Shown here one piece after another: positions 21,631 through 33,699 of a stretch of DNA of 64,000 bases; position 1 is the first letter of the stretch, and each line of letters starts with the position of its first letter. A program made the translations under genes and the position numbers. Source of the stretch: Eucalyptus grandis (Eukaryota > Streptophyta > Magnoliopsida > Myrtales > Myrtaceae); NCBI RefSeq assembly GCF_016545825.1, contig NC_052619.1, positions 47,988,127 to 48,052,126 of the forward strand. The letters run 5' to 3'. A model generated the notes under the pieces. It searched no databases, was not told where the DNA came from, and saw only the letters and a program-made list of their open reading frames with translations.

Positions 21631-22639
21631 GTAACTTTCTATTTTTCTTTTGCTCCCGTAATCTATGTTCTCTTGTTTTAAATGATGTCAGTTATTGTGC
21701 TGGTATTATATTATTGACGTGATTAGGAAAAGGAGGTTGCTCTTTCTTAGTAAGTACTGCAGTTTCTCCTCAAATTTCTACCTTTGTAGTTTAGAAAAGA
21801 CATGACCACGAACAGCGAACCCACTCACGAACACAATGTAGATAACCGACCAGCGAATGCTTCGATGTAGATTTTTTCAGTTTCGTAATTAAGCCCAATG
21901 TAACTGAGGTGACTCTTATCCTGTGTGATTGTTAGCGAACATCTATGATATTGTTAACTAAATCCAAAATAATCATCCTCATTAATTTTGAAATTTAGTT
22001 AATGCAACTGAAATAGAATTATCAGTCATCCTCGTTGATTTAGTAAGTTATACATCAGTTATTTTGTTGTATTCGTAAGTCACTTGTTCATGCTCATTCA
22101 TATATCATCTTAAATGACTTTGATAGGAATATTCAAGGAAGAGAAAAGGGGGAAAAATCACTAAAACGTACAAACTCCTCTTCCTTCATGTGATATTACA
22201 GATGTGCGCGCTCTTCTTCTTTGTTATTATTATTATTTTTTTTTTTGCCCCTACTAGTCAGAGAGCGCACAGATTGTTTGCGAAGACAAAAGGTTAAGAG
22301 AATAAGTAAAGAAAAAGCTACGTTGGAAGATTTGATTTATTTTCGAATGACCGTTTTCAATTATCGGGGATTGAAATTTTTTAAATTTGATTTTGAAAGT
22401 GTCGGTGAAATTGAAGAACCATCTCGTAAATATCTCAATAACTTTCAGTTAGGGTTTTGTCTATTGTTTAATGATGGCATTAATAAATTTTTGCATGGAC
22501 TTTTATGGAAAATTTTAGGAATGAGTCTGAAACTGAACATTGGTATCAAGTTTACTGGTATATTAAGTAGAAATAATTGATATTATTTCACTGAGTTGGT
22601 AAGATGCAACATTTGTGATCCTCGATTATGTACTTGCAG
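21631..22639 (+). other. Intron 2 of the second TNL
   Basis: From GTAACTTTCT to TACTTGCAG. The first 60 bases resemble the sequence after the third gene's donor at 59332 ('tttcttttgctcc..cttgttttaaatgatgt'). A 119-codon ORF inside (22221-22580) has no known domain and I do not call it a gene. Confidence 0.6.
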
Positions 22640-22920
22640 GGAACTAGAAGGATTCAAGCCATTTGTCTAGAGGAAGGCAACTCTAATTTTATATATGATC
22701 AAGGGAGCTGCACATTTACGGATGAACTATTTAGAAACTTATCGAACTTGAGGTTTCTTCACGTGAGTGATGTGAATCTTGGCAGAGATTTTAGTGATTT
22801 ATTTTCTCAGTTAAGATGGCTCAAATGGGGGAACTGTCCCTCAAATTTTAAAGCACGCAAATTTCATGCAGGGGAATTAGTCATACTCGATTTGCCAGGA
22901 AGCCCGATTTCAGATGTCTG
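22640..22920 (+). pseudogene. LRR-region exon (NB-LRR linker) of the second TNL
   Basis: Follows acceptor TTGCAG. The frame gives GTRRIQAICLEEG, then FRNLSNLRFLHVSD and LRWLKWGNCPSNF, ending near LVILDLPGSPISDVW at donor GTAGGG (22921). This is the usual short exon after NB-ARC in TNL genes, containing the post-LRR-linker 'R-L-H/L-W/L-R-W' type motifs. The exon itself is intact, but the gene upstream is broken. Confidence 0.75.
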
Positions 22921-23027
22921 GTAGGGATGGCATTCAATGATGGTATAATATAAAAATACATTCTTTTTGTTTTCTGTTGAGTGGGAATAACTCCTTGTTG
23001 ACCCCCATGATATATTCTTTCTTGCAG

Positions 23028-24075
23028 ATGGCAGAAAAGTTGAAAGTTCTCAACCTCACAAGTTGCCATTCCTTAAAAAGGACTCCTTACCTCTCGTCTT
23101 TTAAAAGATTGGAGATTTTGATCCTCAGAGATTGTAGCAACTTAGAGCAAATTGATAATTGTATTGGAGACATGGATAATCTCGTTTCCCTGGACTTGAG
23201 TGGATGTTCTGGTCTTAAGGAGCTCCCGCTTCAAATGGCTAAACTAGAACAATTGAAGGAACTTCTTCTAGATGAAATAGCAATGCAAGAAATACCTTCC
23301 TTCATCGGTTATCTAAAGAAGCTAGAGACACTTAGTGCCAGGGACTGCAAATCATTGATTGGATTTCCGGACTCAATAGGCAATTTGGTGAATTTGTCGA
23401 CCCTTGTCTTATCAGGTTGTGTTGAGCTTGCAACACTTCCACACAGCATTGGGTCCCTTGAGAATTTGCGGTGCTTGTCATTGGGAAGCTGCCAACAATT
23501 GAGAGAGATTCCTAGCTGGATTGGCAATTTGAAATTGTTGACTCAACTGGACTTGAGTGGATGTTCACTTATTCAACAACTACCGCCTCAAATTGGTGAA
23601 CTAAAACAACTGGAGGAACTTCTTCTAGATGAAACTACGATACAAGAAATTCCTTCCTTCATTAGTTCTCTAGAGAAGCTAGAGATGCGGAGTGCCAATA
23701 ATCGCAAATTAACTCTTTAAGCTGTTTAGTGAATTTATCGACCCTTATCTTATCAAGTTGTGTTGAGTTTCCAGATTTCTTGGCAGCATCGGGTTTCTTG
23801 TGAATTGCTTATCATTGGGATGCTGTGATGGGTTGAGAGAGATCCCCACTCAATTGGGAAGTTGGAATTGTTGACTCGGCTAGACTTATCACGGACAAGG
23901 ATCATGGAATTGCTTGAAGGGAGTTCTAGATATCTGTAACAATAGCATAGAAAAGCTACCATATGGTATTGGAAGGTTGAAAGAGCTCTAAGAGTTATAT
24001 GCATGATAATGCTCGAATTTGGGAGGGGAATACCAAGCATCCGTAATCTTTCTTCTTTTAAGTTGAGTGCATTTT
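23028..24075 (+). pseudogene. LRR exon of the second TNL, open for ten repeats then decayed
   Basis: After acceptor CTTGCAG the frame stays open for about 230 codons (to TAA 23718-23720) and carries about ten repeats of 23 residues of the type LxxLxLSGCSxLxxLPxxIGxL. Clear copies are SLDLSGCSGLKELP, TLVLSGCVELATLP and QLDLSGCSLIQQLP. Repeats 4 and 9 are near-copies of each other (LLLDE..QEIPSFI), as expected from internal duplication. After 23720, LRR-like strings continue to about 24075 ('ggttgagagagatccc', 'ttggaattgttgactc') but with stops and shifts. The C-terminal part is lost. Confidence 0.8.
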
Positions 24076-24635
24076 GATTTAATGCCCAATAATCTAGAAT
24101 TTGTGTGGATTTTTATTCAAATGAGTAGTTTGTGATTTAGGTTGTTTTCATGATGGAGCAGAAGCTGCAGTATCATTTTTGGTCTCCGCCCATATGGTGA
24201 AGTTTAGGACCATATCGATGTTGTTGATGATAGTGTTGTCTACACATCTTCCTTAAATGGCACCCTATCTGCTACTGATGCTTGGAAGAATGTTAGGAGC
24301 AATAGTATTGAATAAATTTTATTGGAATATTTAAAATAAATTATACTGTTATCTAATAACTTAAGTTTTTAGAACAGTTTACATTGATTTTATAAAATTT
24401 CACATGATAGAATAGGTCACATTTGTCTCCCCAATTAAATTTACACGCTTAGTGCTAAGTAGAAAGATCAAATTAAGTGTGGGGGGGAGAGTGTGAGAAT
24501 ATTTAAATAATCGAAAAATAAGAATGAACTATAAATTATTTTAAAAGAAAATGAAAACTTGACTTTATTTTTTCGAAAGAAACCATGTAATATAAGGGAT
24601 ACCTAGCAGCTTGGGTTTCGATTGCAAGAGTTGAG
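24076..24635. other. No gene recognised
   Basis: AT-rich 3' flank of the TNL pseudogene. It includes a G-run (GTGTGGGGGGGAGAG near 24479). No ORF of note. Confidence 0.4.
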
Positions 24636-25020
24636 GTTTCTCGTGTTGTGGAAAACAAGTAATTGGAAGATAAAATAAATAGAGAGAAAATCAATCGCAT
24701 ACCAAATTTATATGATTAAGTTGGTGGGACTTATTCTCCGAAGAGAGCACCAAATGATTTCACTATAGATCAAACGATGTAATGAAGATCTCGATTATAC
24801 TTGAGTTACTCAAGCACTCTCATTGTATCTTAACTTACAATTACATTTAAAAACTCACATGTGTTTAGTCTTCGCAATTTTTTAGAAAATAATATCTCAA
24901 TTTCACAAATGATATCACAAATCTTACCGCAAGATTCATGGACTTCAAAACACTTGCAATTTCTTCATGATGTAATTCACGAAGAAGCAGTCTTTTTAAT
25001 ACATTTTATTGAAGATTGTT
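24636..25020 (+). mobile_element. Diverged LTR relic of the copia family at 30691
   Basis: In the same order as the copia LTR: 'aaaataaat..gag', an 'acaccaga/ataccaaa' + TTTA(C/T)..TG string, 'ggacttattctccg' against 'gacttacgtccacgg', the matching 'aatttcactatagatcaagcgat' region (here 'gatttcactatagatcaaacgat'), and 'gagttactcaagcactctc'. Termini are not recognisable. This is an old, heavily mutated copy. Confidence 0.6.
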
Positions 25021-25109
25021 AAATAATATCAATGTAATGTTTTTTCGTTAATTTTATTCTATGATTTAGGTAAGTGAGTGTAAGATGTGAAATATATACT
25101 TTCCGTTGT

Positions 25110-25672
25110 TAATTTTATTGTAGTATTTGGATTAAGTCAATGTAAGTTTAATTGAATTATTTCATTGTTGAATTTACTCTATTGGTTTAGTATAGTAAAT
25201 GCAATATTAACTAAATAGGATTTGTGTATATATATATATTTCATTTTTTAGTCGGCGATGCTCGAGAGCACACAATTTATTATTTATTATAAAGAAGTTA
25301 GACTTTTGTCTAGTATTTTCATTGGCAAAACAGATAGAGAAATAGGATTAATGCAACTGAACCTAAATGAGTTATATTGGAATGCAGTCAATCATTTTGA
25401 TCTTTTTATAATTTTTTTTATTTTACTTTATATAATTTTTATATGTGAATTCATTTTTGCTAGCAATTCTGTCACTCTAATTTGACCTAGAAGAAGTTTA
25501 CATATTAGTGAAGAATGCTCAAAGTAATCTACTTTTGAAAAAAGAAAAGGCTAATAGGTATAATGAAAAGGTCGGAAATAACCCGGTATTGGAAACAGCC
25601 TCGCGCATATGAGTAATATTTTGGAATAAGAATTTATAATTCTCGCCTTGCAAGTATTTGAATTTCGAGGGG
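25110..25672 (+). repeat. Three-copy interspersed repeat, copy 2
   Basis: Partner of 11770-12130 and 42060-42390. The TATATATATA run at 25225-25242 and the ORF at 25258-25485 are specific to this copy, so I do not treat the ORF as a gene. Confidence 0.65.
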
Positions 25673-25689
25673 GAGGTGTGCAAATGCCA

Positions 25690-26165
25690 AGCATGTCCTC
25701 ATAGCATCAGTCAACAAATGACTAGTCAATCACACACCAAAAAAACTACTATCTAATCAAAGATGCGTTAATTAATCCAAAAATCGTTCTGATTGATAGG
25801 CATTATGAAAGCAACTTCCGCAACCCAATGACGCTCTGTATCTCGTTCTCTCTTTGTTTTTTTTTTTTTTTTTTTTTGGGTAAAATCAAAGTAGAAGTTC
25901 ATTTTGTAATGTCATTTCATTTGCATTTCACCTTCCACCTACCCTTTTGTAGATCAAAAGGTGATGGGTGTAAATTCAAGACCTCGGTGGGTTGGGGGCC
26001 ATCAAGGTGATGTACCGTCCATCTTCACCCTTCATACAAGGCAGTTGGCACTTGATTTTCCGCTTCAAAGCAAAAGGTGATCGCTGTAAATTCAAGTGCC
26101 CATGTGTGGAGGTCGTCAGTGGTGGGCTAGCATCTGCTTCTTGCTTCTTAGTCAAGCATTAGTAC
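25690..26165 (+). repeat. Recurrent upstream-type module, copy 3
   Basis: Contains 'agtcaacaaatgactagtca', TTCCGCAACCCAATGACGCT, a T-run, 'aaatcaaagtagaagttcatt', 'catttcatttgcattt', 'aaggcagttggcacttgat', AAAGCAAAAGGTGATCGCTG, GTGGTGGGC and 'gcttcttgcttcttagtcaa', all in the order of copy 2. The duplicated segment B starts just after it. Confidence 0.6.
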
Positions 26166-27388
26166 AGTACAAATCTGCCGGTCCATGGGAAAGGGACGAA
26201 AGTAGAAAAATAATAAAGCTCTGCTCTGAAAAGTTAACTTATCTTTAAAAGAGTAAGCGTTTTTATTTAATTTTTTTTTTTCAAATAAAAGTACTAATAT
26301 CATTGAGGATGAGAAGACTAGTTGAACCAACAAGTCTTTCGGTAGCACTTGTGGGTGTAAAATCATAAATACACTAGGCCGATGTGCTGAAATATTTTGA
26401 GATTGCTTACGGAGGTGGATTAGTTAAGGTGCACGGAAGCTGAGGGAGAATGAATTGCGTGATAGTCGACCCGGCCTTGAAATTAGAAGGAGGGCCCTAA
26501 ACTCATTTGAATTCTGGAGACGAAGCCCACATGAGCCCGGCCGCTTGATAAATTCAGCCATTACCCCCATCGGCCTGGCCAACGCTTACATGTGAGATTC
26601 ATTTGCCGTTCCCAATTAGGAAATACCATTGAAAAGGAAAGCAACCAAAGAGAAGCAACTTTGGCCGGACCCAGACAAGGGGCAAAGAAGGGTCAACCGA
26701 GCATGGAAAGGACGAAGAGAGGAAATTGACTTAGCCACACTCATCAATGGAAGTGAATCTCAGTTGGCGAAAAGAAGGTAGGGCTAATTTTGGCCACAAA
26801 TTCACATAATCTCGCCAACAAAAGGCACACATTCTCAGTTGGACAGAATATGTTCGGCCACATATTCACATATTCTCTGGATAGACAGGGGAACTCACGG
26901 CTGAACACATTTCGCGCAAGACTCACGGCCAAAGAGAACTCACTAGGCCAAAAACTCTTGATCACGCACATGCAAGGTGAAGACGAGAAGATACTCGGCT
27001 GAAATTGCATAGACTCACGATGAACATGTTCAGGAGAGGACGTGAGAACAAAAACAGAGATTGTATACACAAAGGAAAAAAAAAACTATTCATCATAATG
27101 CCAATTCAAGTAAAAATTGAAAACTCGAGATCAGGTATGATGTGATTATTGATGAGCTATTGATGCCAAAATTTTCTTATCGATAACCATGATTATAGTT
27201 GTTGATATAGATAACAATTAGTCGACATATTGAAGGAAGCGAAGACATTGTTTAGAAGATATCAATTGAACAAGATAATATTCAAGAAAAGTAATTTCAA
27301 ATGCCGTGGTAGCTAAGTTTATAACTATTAATGGATAAGGTAGATGAAAAGAGGGAACACGATGATTGAGATAATTCAAAGGCAAGAT

Positions 27389-29579
27389 TGTTAACACCTG
27401 ATTTTTCACAAATGCATCAAATATATATTTTGAAAAAAAATGGGGAAAGGAAAGGAAATAACAAAACTGGCCCAGTCAATCTTTTTCGGTCCAGTTCATT
27501 CGTCTCGGGCCAGACCATTTCGTTCTGACCCAGTTCATCCGCATAAAAGCCGATTTACAAACCTAATTTGGGCAGCCCAGGTTTCGTTCAATTCACTGTC
27601 TCAACCCAGCAACTGAAAAGTCCACAAAAATTAATTAAAGCCCGAGCCCATCCGAACGAAATAAATAAAAAATAAAAATAAAAAACCAAATCCAGCCTTT
27701 TCCTTTGACTGTGCTCTCTGCGCTTCCGAAATCTGAAGAAGAGTACGAACACGTTTCACAGTCAAATGCATGCGAGCGTTTCTCACAGACCCGTGACCGA
27801 AGCAAATCTCAAAGCTCTAGAAGGAATATTGTCAAGCTCCGTCGGCGAGCAAATAGCAACCGCGACTCCATTCCCGATCAGGCAGGTAGGCACTCCCTTC
27901 TTTGAATGATTCTGTTTTCCCCTTCTATTCGGGAATCAAGAACGTTGAGTTCAATTGATGAATTCGCGGCTCAATCTGTGGAACCGAGACTGATCTGTGA
28001 GAGATAATGTTTGTTTAGAGGTTGATATATCGTGTCTAGACTGTACATGACATTGAATACGATTCTGGAATTGGTTTTTCGAATTGCATATCAGCCGTTC
28101 GACAAAATGCCTGAATGGAGTATTGAAATGGATTTATGAAATTCGACAATTAGAGCCTCCTTTTATGCTCGATTTGTTCTTAGATTGTTGAATTGATACT
28201 AAATCTGTGTTTCTCTTTGATTTTGTAGCATATCCTTAGATGAACGAGTCGGCCGTGATACACCTCGATGAGACGCCATTCCTTTAGCCGGAGAAGACCG
28301 CGGTTAGAGGCCACAATAGTCAATTCTTTCTTCATCATTTGAATGTGCATATATGTGTTTGTTTTTCTGGAATTGGTTATTGTTTGAGATGTATGTTCTC
28401 GGTTATCTTGACGTTGTTGGGACTGGTCTGGTGTTAGCCGAAGTGGTGGCCAGCGAAGAGGACTTGGTGACGGTGGGCAACATTGGATGTCGACGTGGGA
28501 CCGTTTGGAGTTCCTCCGTGAGTTCGTTTAATGAAGTAACAGTGTTGAGCTCGCCGCGTTGGAGAGCTCTCGGTGAAGTCTCGGGAGGGAAGAATGGCAA
28601 AAAGGAAAATAAAGAAAAAAGGAAAATATAAAAAAAGCGGCTGAATATGTCGAATCTGGGTCGGGTCAAACTTATTAGTGGACCGGGCTAGAATTATCAA
28701 CGGACTAGGCCGGGCCAAACATTTAATTTCAATGTTTGGGCCATACTCGGGCCAGGCTCTAAGTCTGACCCAAGTTTAGACTCCAACCCGGACTGCTAGG
28801 GTCTGTGTCAGACCATTGGTTGGCACCGAGTTAGCCGAAGTCCATTTTCTAGAATTAAAAAATTAAAAATGGAAAATTTCCAAAAAATTAAGAAAAGAAT
28901 TTAGAAATTAGATACTGAGAAGGTTTTCTTAGATTTTGGTTTTAATTCTAGTTTAAAACTAGTTTAGCATAAAAAAATGTGAAAATCTTTTGATGACAAT
29001 TGGACCTAAAATTGAATAAGCCTTTACAACTTTACAAGATTATTTTTGAATGATTTCTTTTTTAGAGACAAGTTATTGTTTGCGCACATTCTTTTTATTT
29101 TAATTGATTGTACATTTTCAATACATTGGTTTTTATTTTCTTTTTAAGAATGGTTAGGATGAATTTTAGGATTTTTGATTGGTAAAAGACTACCCTAACA
29201 CTTTGCTTAGCAAATAGTCAAGTTTAGATATCAAAATGGTACTAGTTAGATCACTAGTGTAATTAAGTCTCGATCCTTGAATCTCTAGTTCCGTAATAAT
29301 TAAGATGAAGCTCCCACATCTCAATTGATTTCTAATCGACCATAAATGACTAGTGGCGACTCTTAAAAATATTTAGATTGTTGAGAACTTAAAAGAAATC
29401 GCGTGTCAGGTGAGGTATGAGTTTGGAAGAATTTGCGCTATTGATTAAAGAACCTTTTCCCAAATAGTTGAAAAGATGATGTGTTCGAATTGTCTTTTCA
29501 ATGAACCACTAGGATTGTCTCTTGGACTCTTCTAAACCTATATTCCCGAGCTTGGCCCCTTGACGGGTAAGTTGTGATG
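27389..29579 (+). mobile_element. Old solo LTR (~2.2 kb), copy B
   Basis: It starts TGTTAACACC at 27389 after AAGAT and ends around 29579, before GAGAT (29580-29584), a near-match 5-bp target duplication. It holds a promoter-like pyrimidine-rich stretch, an ORF of 66 codons (27705-27905) ending at a possible donor, a possible intron to TTTGTAG (28229), a 92-codon ORF (28353-28631) and a GGCGACTC box at 29354. Length, terminal TG and target duplication argue for an LTR. The internal ORFs differ from copy A mainly by amino-acid-changing substitutions, so I see no sign of a constrained gene. Confidence 0.5.
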
Positions 29580-30690
29580 GAGATCATGGTGTGATTTTGG
29601 AGGAGTAAGTGCTGCCTAGAGACAAGTTGTTGTCATGGCAACGTGAAGATGTGGAGCCAATAATCATGAAGACAAGAAGATGTAGTTGAAACCCCCAGAA
29701 AATTGCATGTAGGCAGTTCTGTTCTAAATATTGTATATACTCGTATAATGTAGGTTGTTCGTGTAATGTAGATTCCCCTCGGAACAAACAAACAAAACTC
29801 TTTACTCTTCAATTCTCATACACTAGTTGTAGTTTTCAGATGTTTTATCATTAATTGAACTTCGACATATATCTTAATTGTAGCTTTCAGATCTTCGTCG
29901 TCGATTAAATTTCAGCGTAATAACTTTATGTCATTGTATTTTGTTATTGATCAGCCAAGCTTTTTATGTCATTAGACTTCATCGTTAAATAAATTCCATT
30001 GAAAGTTGTTCTTGGTGTTCTATTAATAAAACTCATGTCCAGAATCACCACAAAATTTGTCTCATTTTAATAAAACTGAAGAACGAATTTTGGTTATAGA
30101 TATTTCATTGTTGATCAAATTCCATCGATGAATTTTTTTTGCATGTCTAGTGAGACTTGTGTGGTTCAAGTGGAGGAACTGTGATGGTGTCGACAAGGAA
30201 TCTGTTAGATCCTTACAATGCCATTGGCAACAATTAGTTGCTGCAACATGGCAACGACAAGATAAAGCATTTTGAATCATCAACCACTCAAGCATAAATC
30301 ATGTCCCCAACACAAATCACAAATTGGTACTGCTTACTCAAATCTACAATCCAATAGCACTTTGGTATATGGGGTGGAGGGTAGATTTAAATCAAGAGTA
30401 CTGGATTGACATTTTTCATTAGATGAAAATTAATTTGGATAAATTTGTTATAAGAGTATCAATTTGAGATTTTCAATGGTAGGGAAAAAATCACCAAAAA
30501 GCCCAACTATACCCATTGTAACACATTTACTCTAAAGTTTTTTTTGTAACATAAAAAAATTCTAAACTCATACTCATGGGATGTATGTACCCTAAACTAG
30601 TCCTAGATTAAACCGTACAAAGTTTTTTTTGAAAGAATTTATGTTGTCATGTATGCTAATACTTCCATAGTATATATTATCCATGGATAG

Positions 30691-31373
30691 TGTTGCGATT
30701 AAGGGCGAGCAATCGAACAAAATATAGACGGAAGAAGAAAAATAAATCGGACACCAGATTTACGTGGTTCAGTCGTAAAGACTTACGTCCACGGGGAGAA
30801 CAGCAGCGAATTTCACTATAGATCAAGCGATACAAGGAGATTACACACTCAAGTCACTCAAACACTCTCTCGGTGTTTCCCAAACCCCAATTTAATCCAA
30901 ACCCAAGTCACGGCACAAAATTATCACACAAGCTCAAAACAAACGCTGAAAAAGAACTCATTTTCTTGATCGCACTTCAGCTTGAAGACATGCGGCTTCT
31001 CCTTTTCTCTCGTACGGGTGCAGCAGCAACACCTTGAAAAAGAAGACCTCTTTTGCGGCTTCGTAGGGTTTATTTCCACATAGACTTCGGCCTGTACGTG
31101 CTGCAGCCGCAAAGAAAAAAAAACCTATATATATATAAGTATGCCCAAGGTCAAAGTTTGACCTTGGGCCCCACCAATTTCAATCTTCACGGAGGAACTT
31201 CACGCCAAAAGGGAAACCTATTTTATTATAATACATGTGCCTAGATTTCCTTTTTCAAAGGAATTCGAAACTGCAGGGGTTCCTTCTTCTTTATTTTATT
31301 CTTTTGTAATTCCTTCACGAGTCCACCAAATTTCGCATTTTAGCAAACGCTCAAACTCGAGTGATATTTAACA
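30691..31373 (-). repeat. 3' LTR of the copia element
   Basis: Read on the plus strand it runs from TGTTGCGATT to ATATTTAACA. It is similar to the right LTR throughout, with scattered substitutions and small indels (for example within 30750-30800), so the insertion is not brand-new. It contains a TATATATATA run at 31126-31135. Confidence 0.93.
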
Positions 31374-31386
31374 ATCTCCACCTTGG
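31374..31386 (-). other. Polypurine tract of the copia element
   Basis: On the minus strand the sequence CCAAGGTGGAGAT abuts the 3' LTR (which starts TGTTAAATAT on that strand). This is the typical plus-strand priming site of plant copia elements. Confidence 0.8.
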
Positions 31387-31464
31387 CTCAACATTTGAGC
31401 CAAATAACAATCGCTTTGTAAAAATTCAAATTCTGCTGCTACTTTCCCATAGCCCCCAATGGGC

Positions 31465-33579
31465 TCAACCGCCACAGATATCATCCAAGTCCAAGCATCG
31501 CTTGAAGTTCGCCATAATTGAGGACCTCATCAGAATACCAACTCCACATGCACCTTTAACTGCTCCGCAAGGATTTTCTGACGCAACCTCCTTAACCGCA
31601 GATAAAGTAAAACCATTATTGCATCCATATCTATCAGGAGATCGAACACGTACCTTGTTAATTTCAGCAGTTACAGCAACCGTTGGCTCTGTAAGCTCCA
31701 CCTCACTATAAACACCATCTGTGTCAATTACTTTGATAATGCTCGTACTCGCTACCTCAGGAGTCTCTGGTCGCAACTCCACCTCAAGCTGAACACCGTC
31801 CAGATCCATATTAACACTGCCACAAACACTCCTAGCCAGAAGTATTGGAGACTCATCAAGGGTAACTTTTCTGCTGTTAATAGGTGAATTTATATCCGAG
31901 CACCACAACTGATCGCCTCGCTCACCTTGTGCATAGCCATGGAATATGCACCTTACCCTCCAATGGAGCTTACTATTACTCACTCGAAAATAACACGGGC
32001 AACCAAACATTCTAAGAATAGAATAATCAGCAACATTACCTGACAACACTTCTTCAGGAGTCTGCCATTCAATAGCAGTTGATGGGGATCTATTCACCAG
32101 GCAGCTTACCGTACTTAGCACATCAGCTAGGATTCTCCTAGCAATACCAGCACTAGAGATAATTTTTCGGACCGTCTCTAGTAATGTTATGCTCATCAAT
32201 TCTGTAGATTGTTGTGATTTATTGGCACTAGTGCGGTGTTTTAATATGCCTTCTTTCATGCAGAATTTATTTGCCAGCTCCGAGCAAAACTCCATGATAT
32301 TGTCAGTCCGCACATGCTTGATCGACTTACCAGTCTCCCTCTCGATCAAAGCTCTTAGCTGCAAGATCCTGACACCAGCATCAAACTTATGCCTTGGCAC
32401 AAACACCCAGGTCTTCCTCGAGCAGTCAAAAGACTCTCGAACAGATGCATCTGACGTCTCCGCAGCGAAATTTATCACTGTCTCACCTTGAAGTTTATAC
32501 AGGCCATCGTGCTTAATTCCTTTCATTATCACCAAGGCATCTCGAACAACCTTTAGAACTCCACATTTTGAAGAATACCTGCAACTAGTTGAATCTAGGG
32601 CACCAAAGGAAATTAAGTTCTTTTTCAATTCTGGAACCTGCCTCACTCCAGCCAATGTCCTCATGATACCATCATGCATTCTGATTTTAACATCACCAAC
32701 ACCCAGAACATCGCACTCAGCGTTGTTCCCTAACTGGACTTTACCACTACCCATGCACTGATAAGTGATAAACCAGTTTCTATTTGGTGTGACATGAAAA
32801 GAATAATCGAAATCCATAATCCATCCATCAAGCGATGAATCATTAGTGACAGACAAGACATAATCGGCATTATATGCTATAGCTGCAACATTATCTGCAG
32901 AATCAACCATAATTCCCTTACCCTTTTCGTTCTTCAGCTTAAGGCAATCCCTTTTAAGATGCCCCCTCTTGCCACAGCTCCAACAGACAACATTAGCAGT
33001 CCTAGATTGACTACATCTATTCATATTAGTACTACCATTACCCACACGTGTTACAGATCTTCCTCTATTTTCACCTACTAGAGCACTAGATACAGATTCA
33101 CCAGATTCTCTTCTACGAATGTCCTCGCTCAGAATCAAATCTCGAACCCCATCAAACGTCAAACTTGTTGACCTAGAGGAATTACTAACAGCAGTAACGG
33201 TAGTATTCCAACTATCAGGCAATGAGGATAATAGAATCAAAGCACGTACCTCATCTTCAAAATCAATCTCAACTGAACTCAATTGACTAATAATCACATT
33301 GAATTCATTGATATGATCTGCAACTGACGCACCTTCTTTCATCTTCAAGTTAAACAGACGTCGCATCAAACAAACCTTGTTGATCGCAAAGGGCTTCTCG
33401 TACATATCTGACAAGGCTTGCATCAAATCAGCAGTGGTCTTCTCCTTCAGAATGTTAAACGCAACGTTACGAGCCAATGTCAACCGAATAACACCCATAG
33501 CTCGTCTATCTAGCAAATCCCAATAAGCTTGCTTCATCATCTCTGGTTTCTCTCCAAATAAAGGCAAGTACAGATTCAT
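31465..33579 (-). CDS. Copia Gag-Pol deletion polyprotein, 704 codons
   Basis: One long open frame. Residues 1-190 are copia Gag (UBN2-like). A CCHC zinc knuckle is at 199-212 (CWSCGKRGHLKRDC). The protease region (253-263) reads WIMDFDYSFHV: its Asp is kept, but the usual D-S/T-G signature is lost. GAG-pre-integrase strings (LYKLQG) follow, then a shortened integrase with RTDN (434-437 region), NRSPSTAIEWQTPEEVLSG and FGCPCYFRVS, but without a clear HHCC finger and with the usual catalytic-Glu neighbourhood changed. Reverse transcriptase and most of RNase H are absent. The end (MANFKRCLDLDDIC) matches the extreme C-terminus of copia Pol, so an internal deletion joined the two sides in frame. 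Upstream, the normal Gag start (ATG at 33670-33672) is separated from this frame by one in-frame TAG (33580-33582). Confidence 0.88.
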   Translation of the reverse strand: MNLYLPLFGEKPEMMKQAYWDLLDRRAMGVIRLTLARNVAFNILKEKTTADLMQALSDMYEKPFAINKVCLMRRLFNLKMKEGASVADHINEFNVIISQLSSVEIDFEDEVRALILLSSLPDSWNTTVTAVSNSSRSTSLTFDGVRDLILSEDIRRRESGESVSSALVGENRGRSVTRVGNGSTNMNRCSQSRTANVVCWSCGKRGHLKRDCLKLKNEKGKGIMVDSADNVAAIAYNADYVLSVTNDSSLDGWIMDFDYSFHVTPNRNWFITYQCMGSGKVQLGNNAECDVLGVGDVKIRMHDGIMRTLAGVRQVPELKKNLISFGALDSTSCRYSSKCGVLKVVRDALVIMKGIKHDGLYKLQGETVINFAAETSDASVRESFDCSRKTWVFVPRHKFDAGVRILQLRALIERETGKSIKHVRTDNIMEFCSELANKFCMKEGILKHRTSANKSQQSTELMSITLLETVRKIISSAGIARRILADVLSTVSCLVNRSPSTAIEWQTPEEVLSGNVADYSILRMFGCPCYFRVSNSKLHWRVRCIFHGYAQGERGDQLWCSDINSPINSRKVTLDESPILLARSVCGSVNMDLDGVQLEVELRPETPEVASTSIIKVIDTDGVYSEVELTEPTVAVTAEINKVRVRSPDRYGCNNGFTLSAVKEVASENPCGAVKGACGVGILMRSSIMANFKRCLDLDDICGG

Positions 33580-33699
33580 CTAGTAAAGATAATCTTCAAT
33601 CTGCATCTTCCAGAAACTAAAATCATTCCCATCAAATTTATTGATTTTTACTTTTACTTCTTCGGTCGCCATCGATTCGCTTCAACTCAGCCAAACCTA

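Noticed and set aside
22221..22580. 119-codon ORF between the NB and LRR exons of the second TNL
   Set aside because: Sits inside a well-bounded intron, with no known domain.
5783..28631. Paired ORFs at 5783-5992 and 28353-28631 that look like a duplicated small gene
   Set aside because: They lie inside the segment I read as an LTR. They share a 15-base in-frame indel, but most codon differences change the amino acid, so there is no sign of protein constraint.
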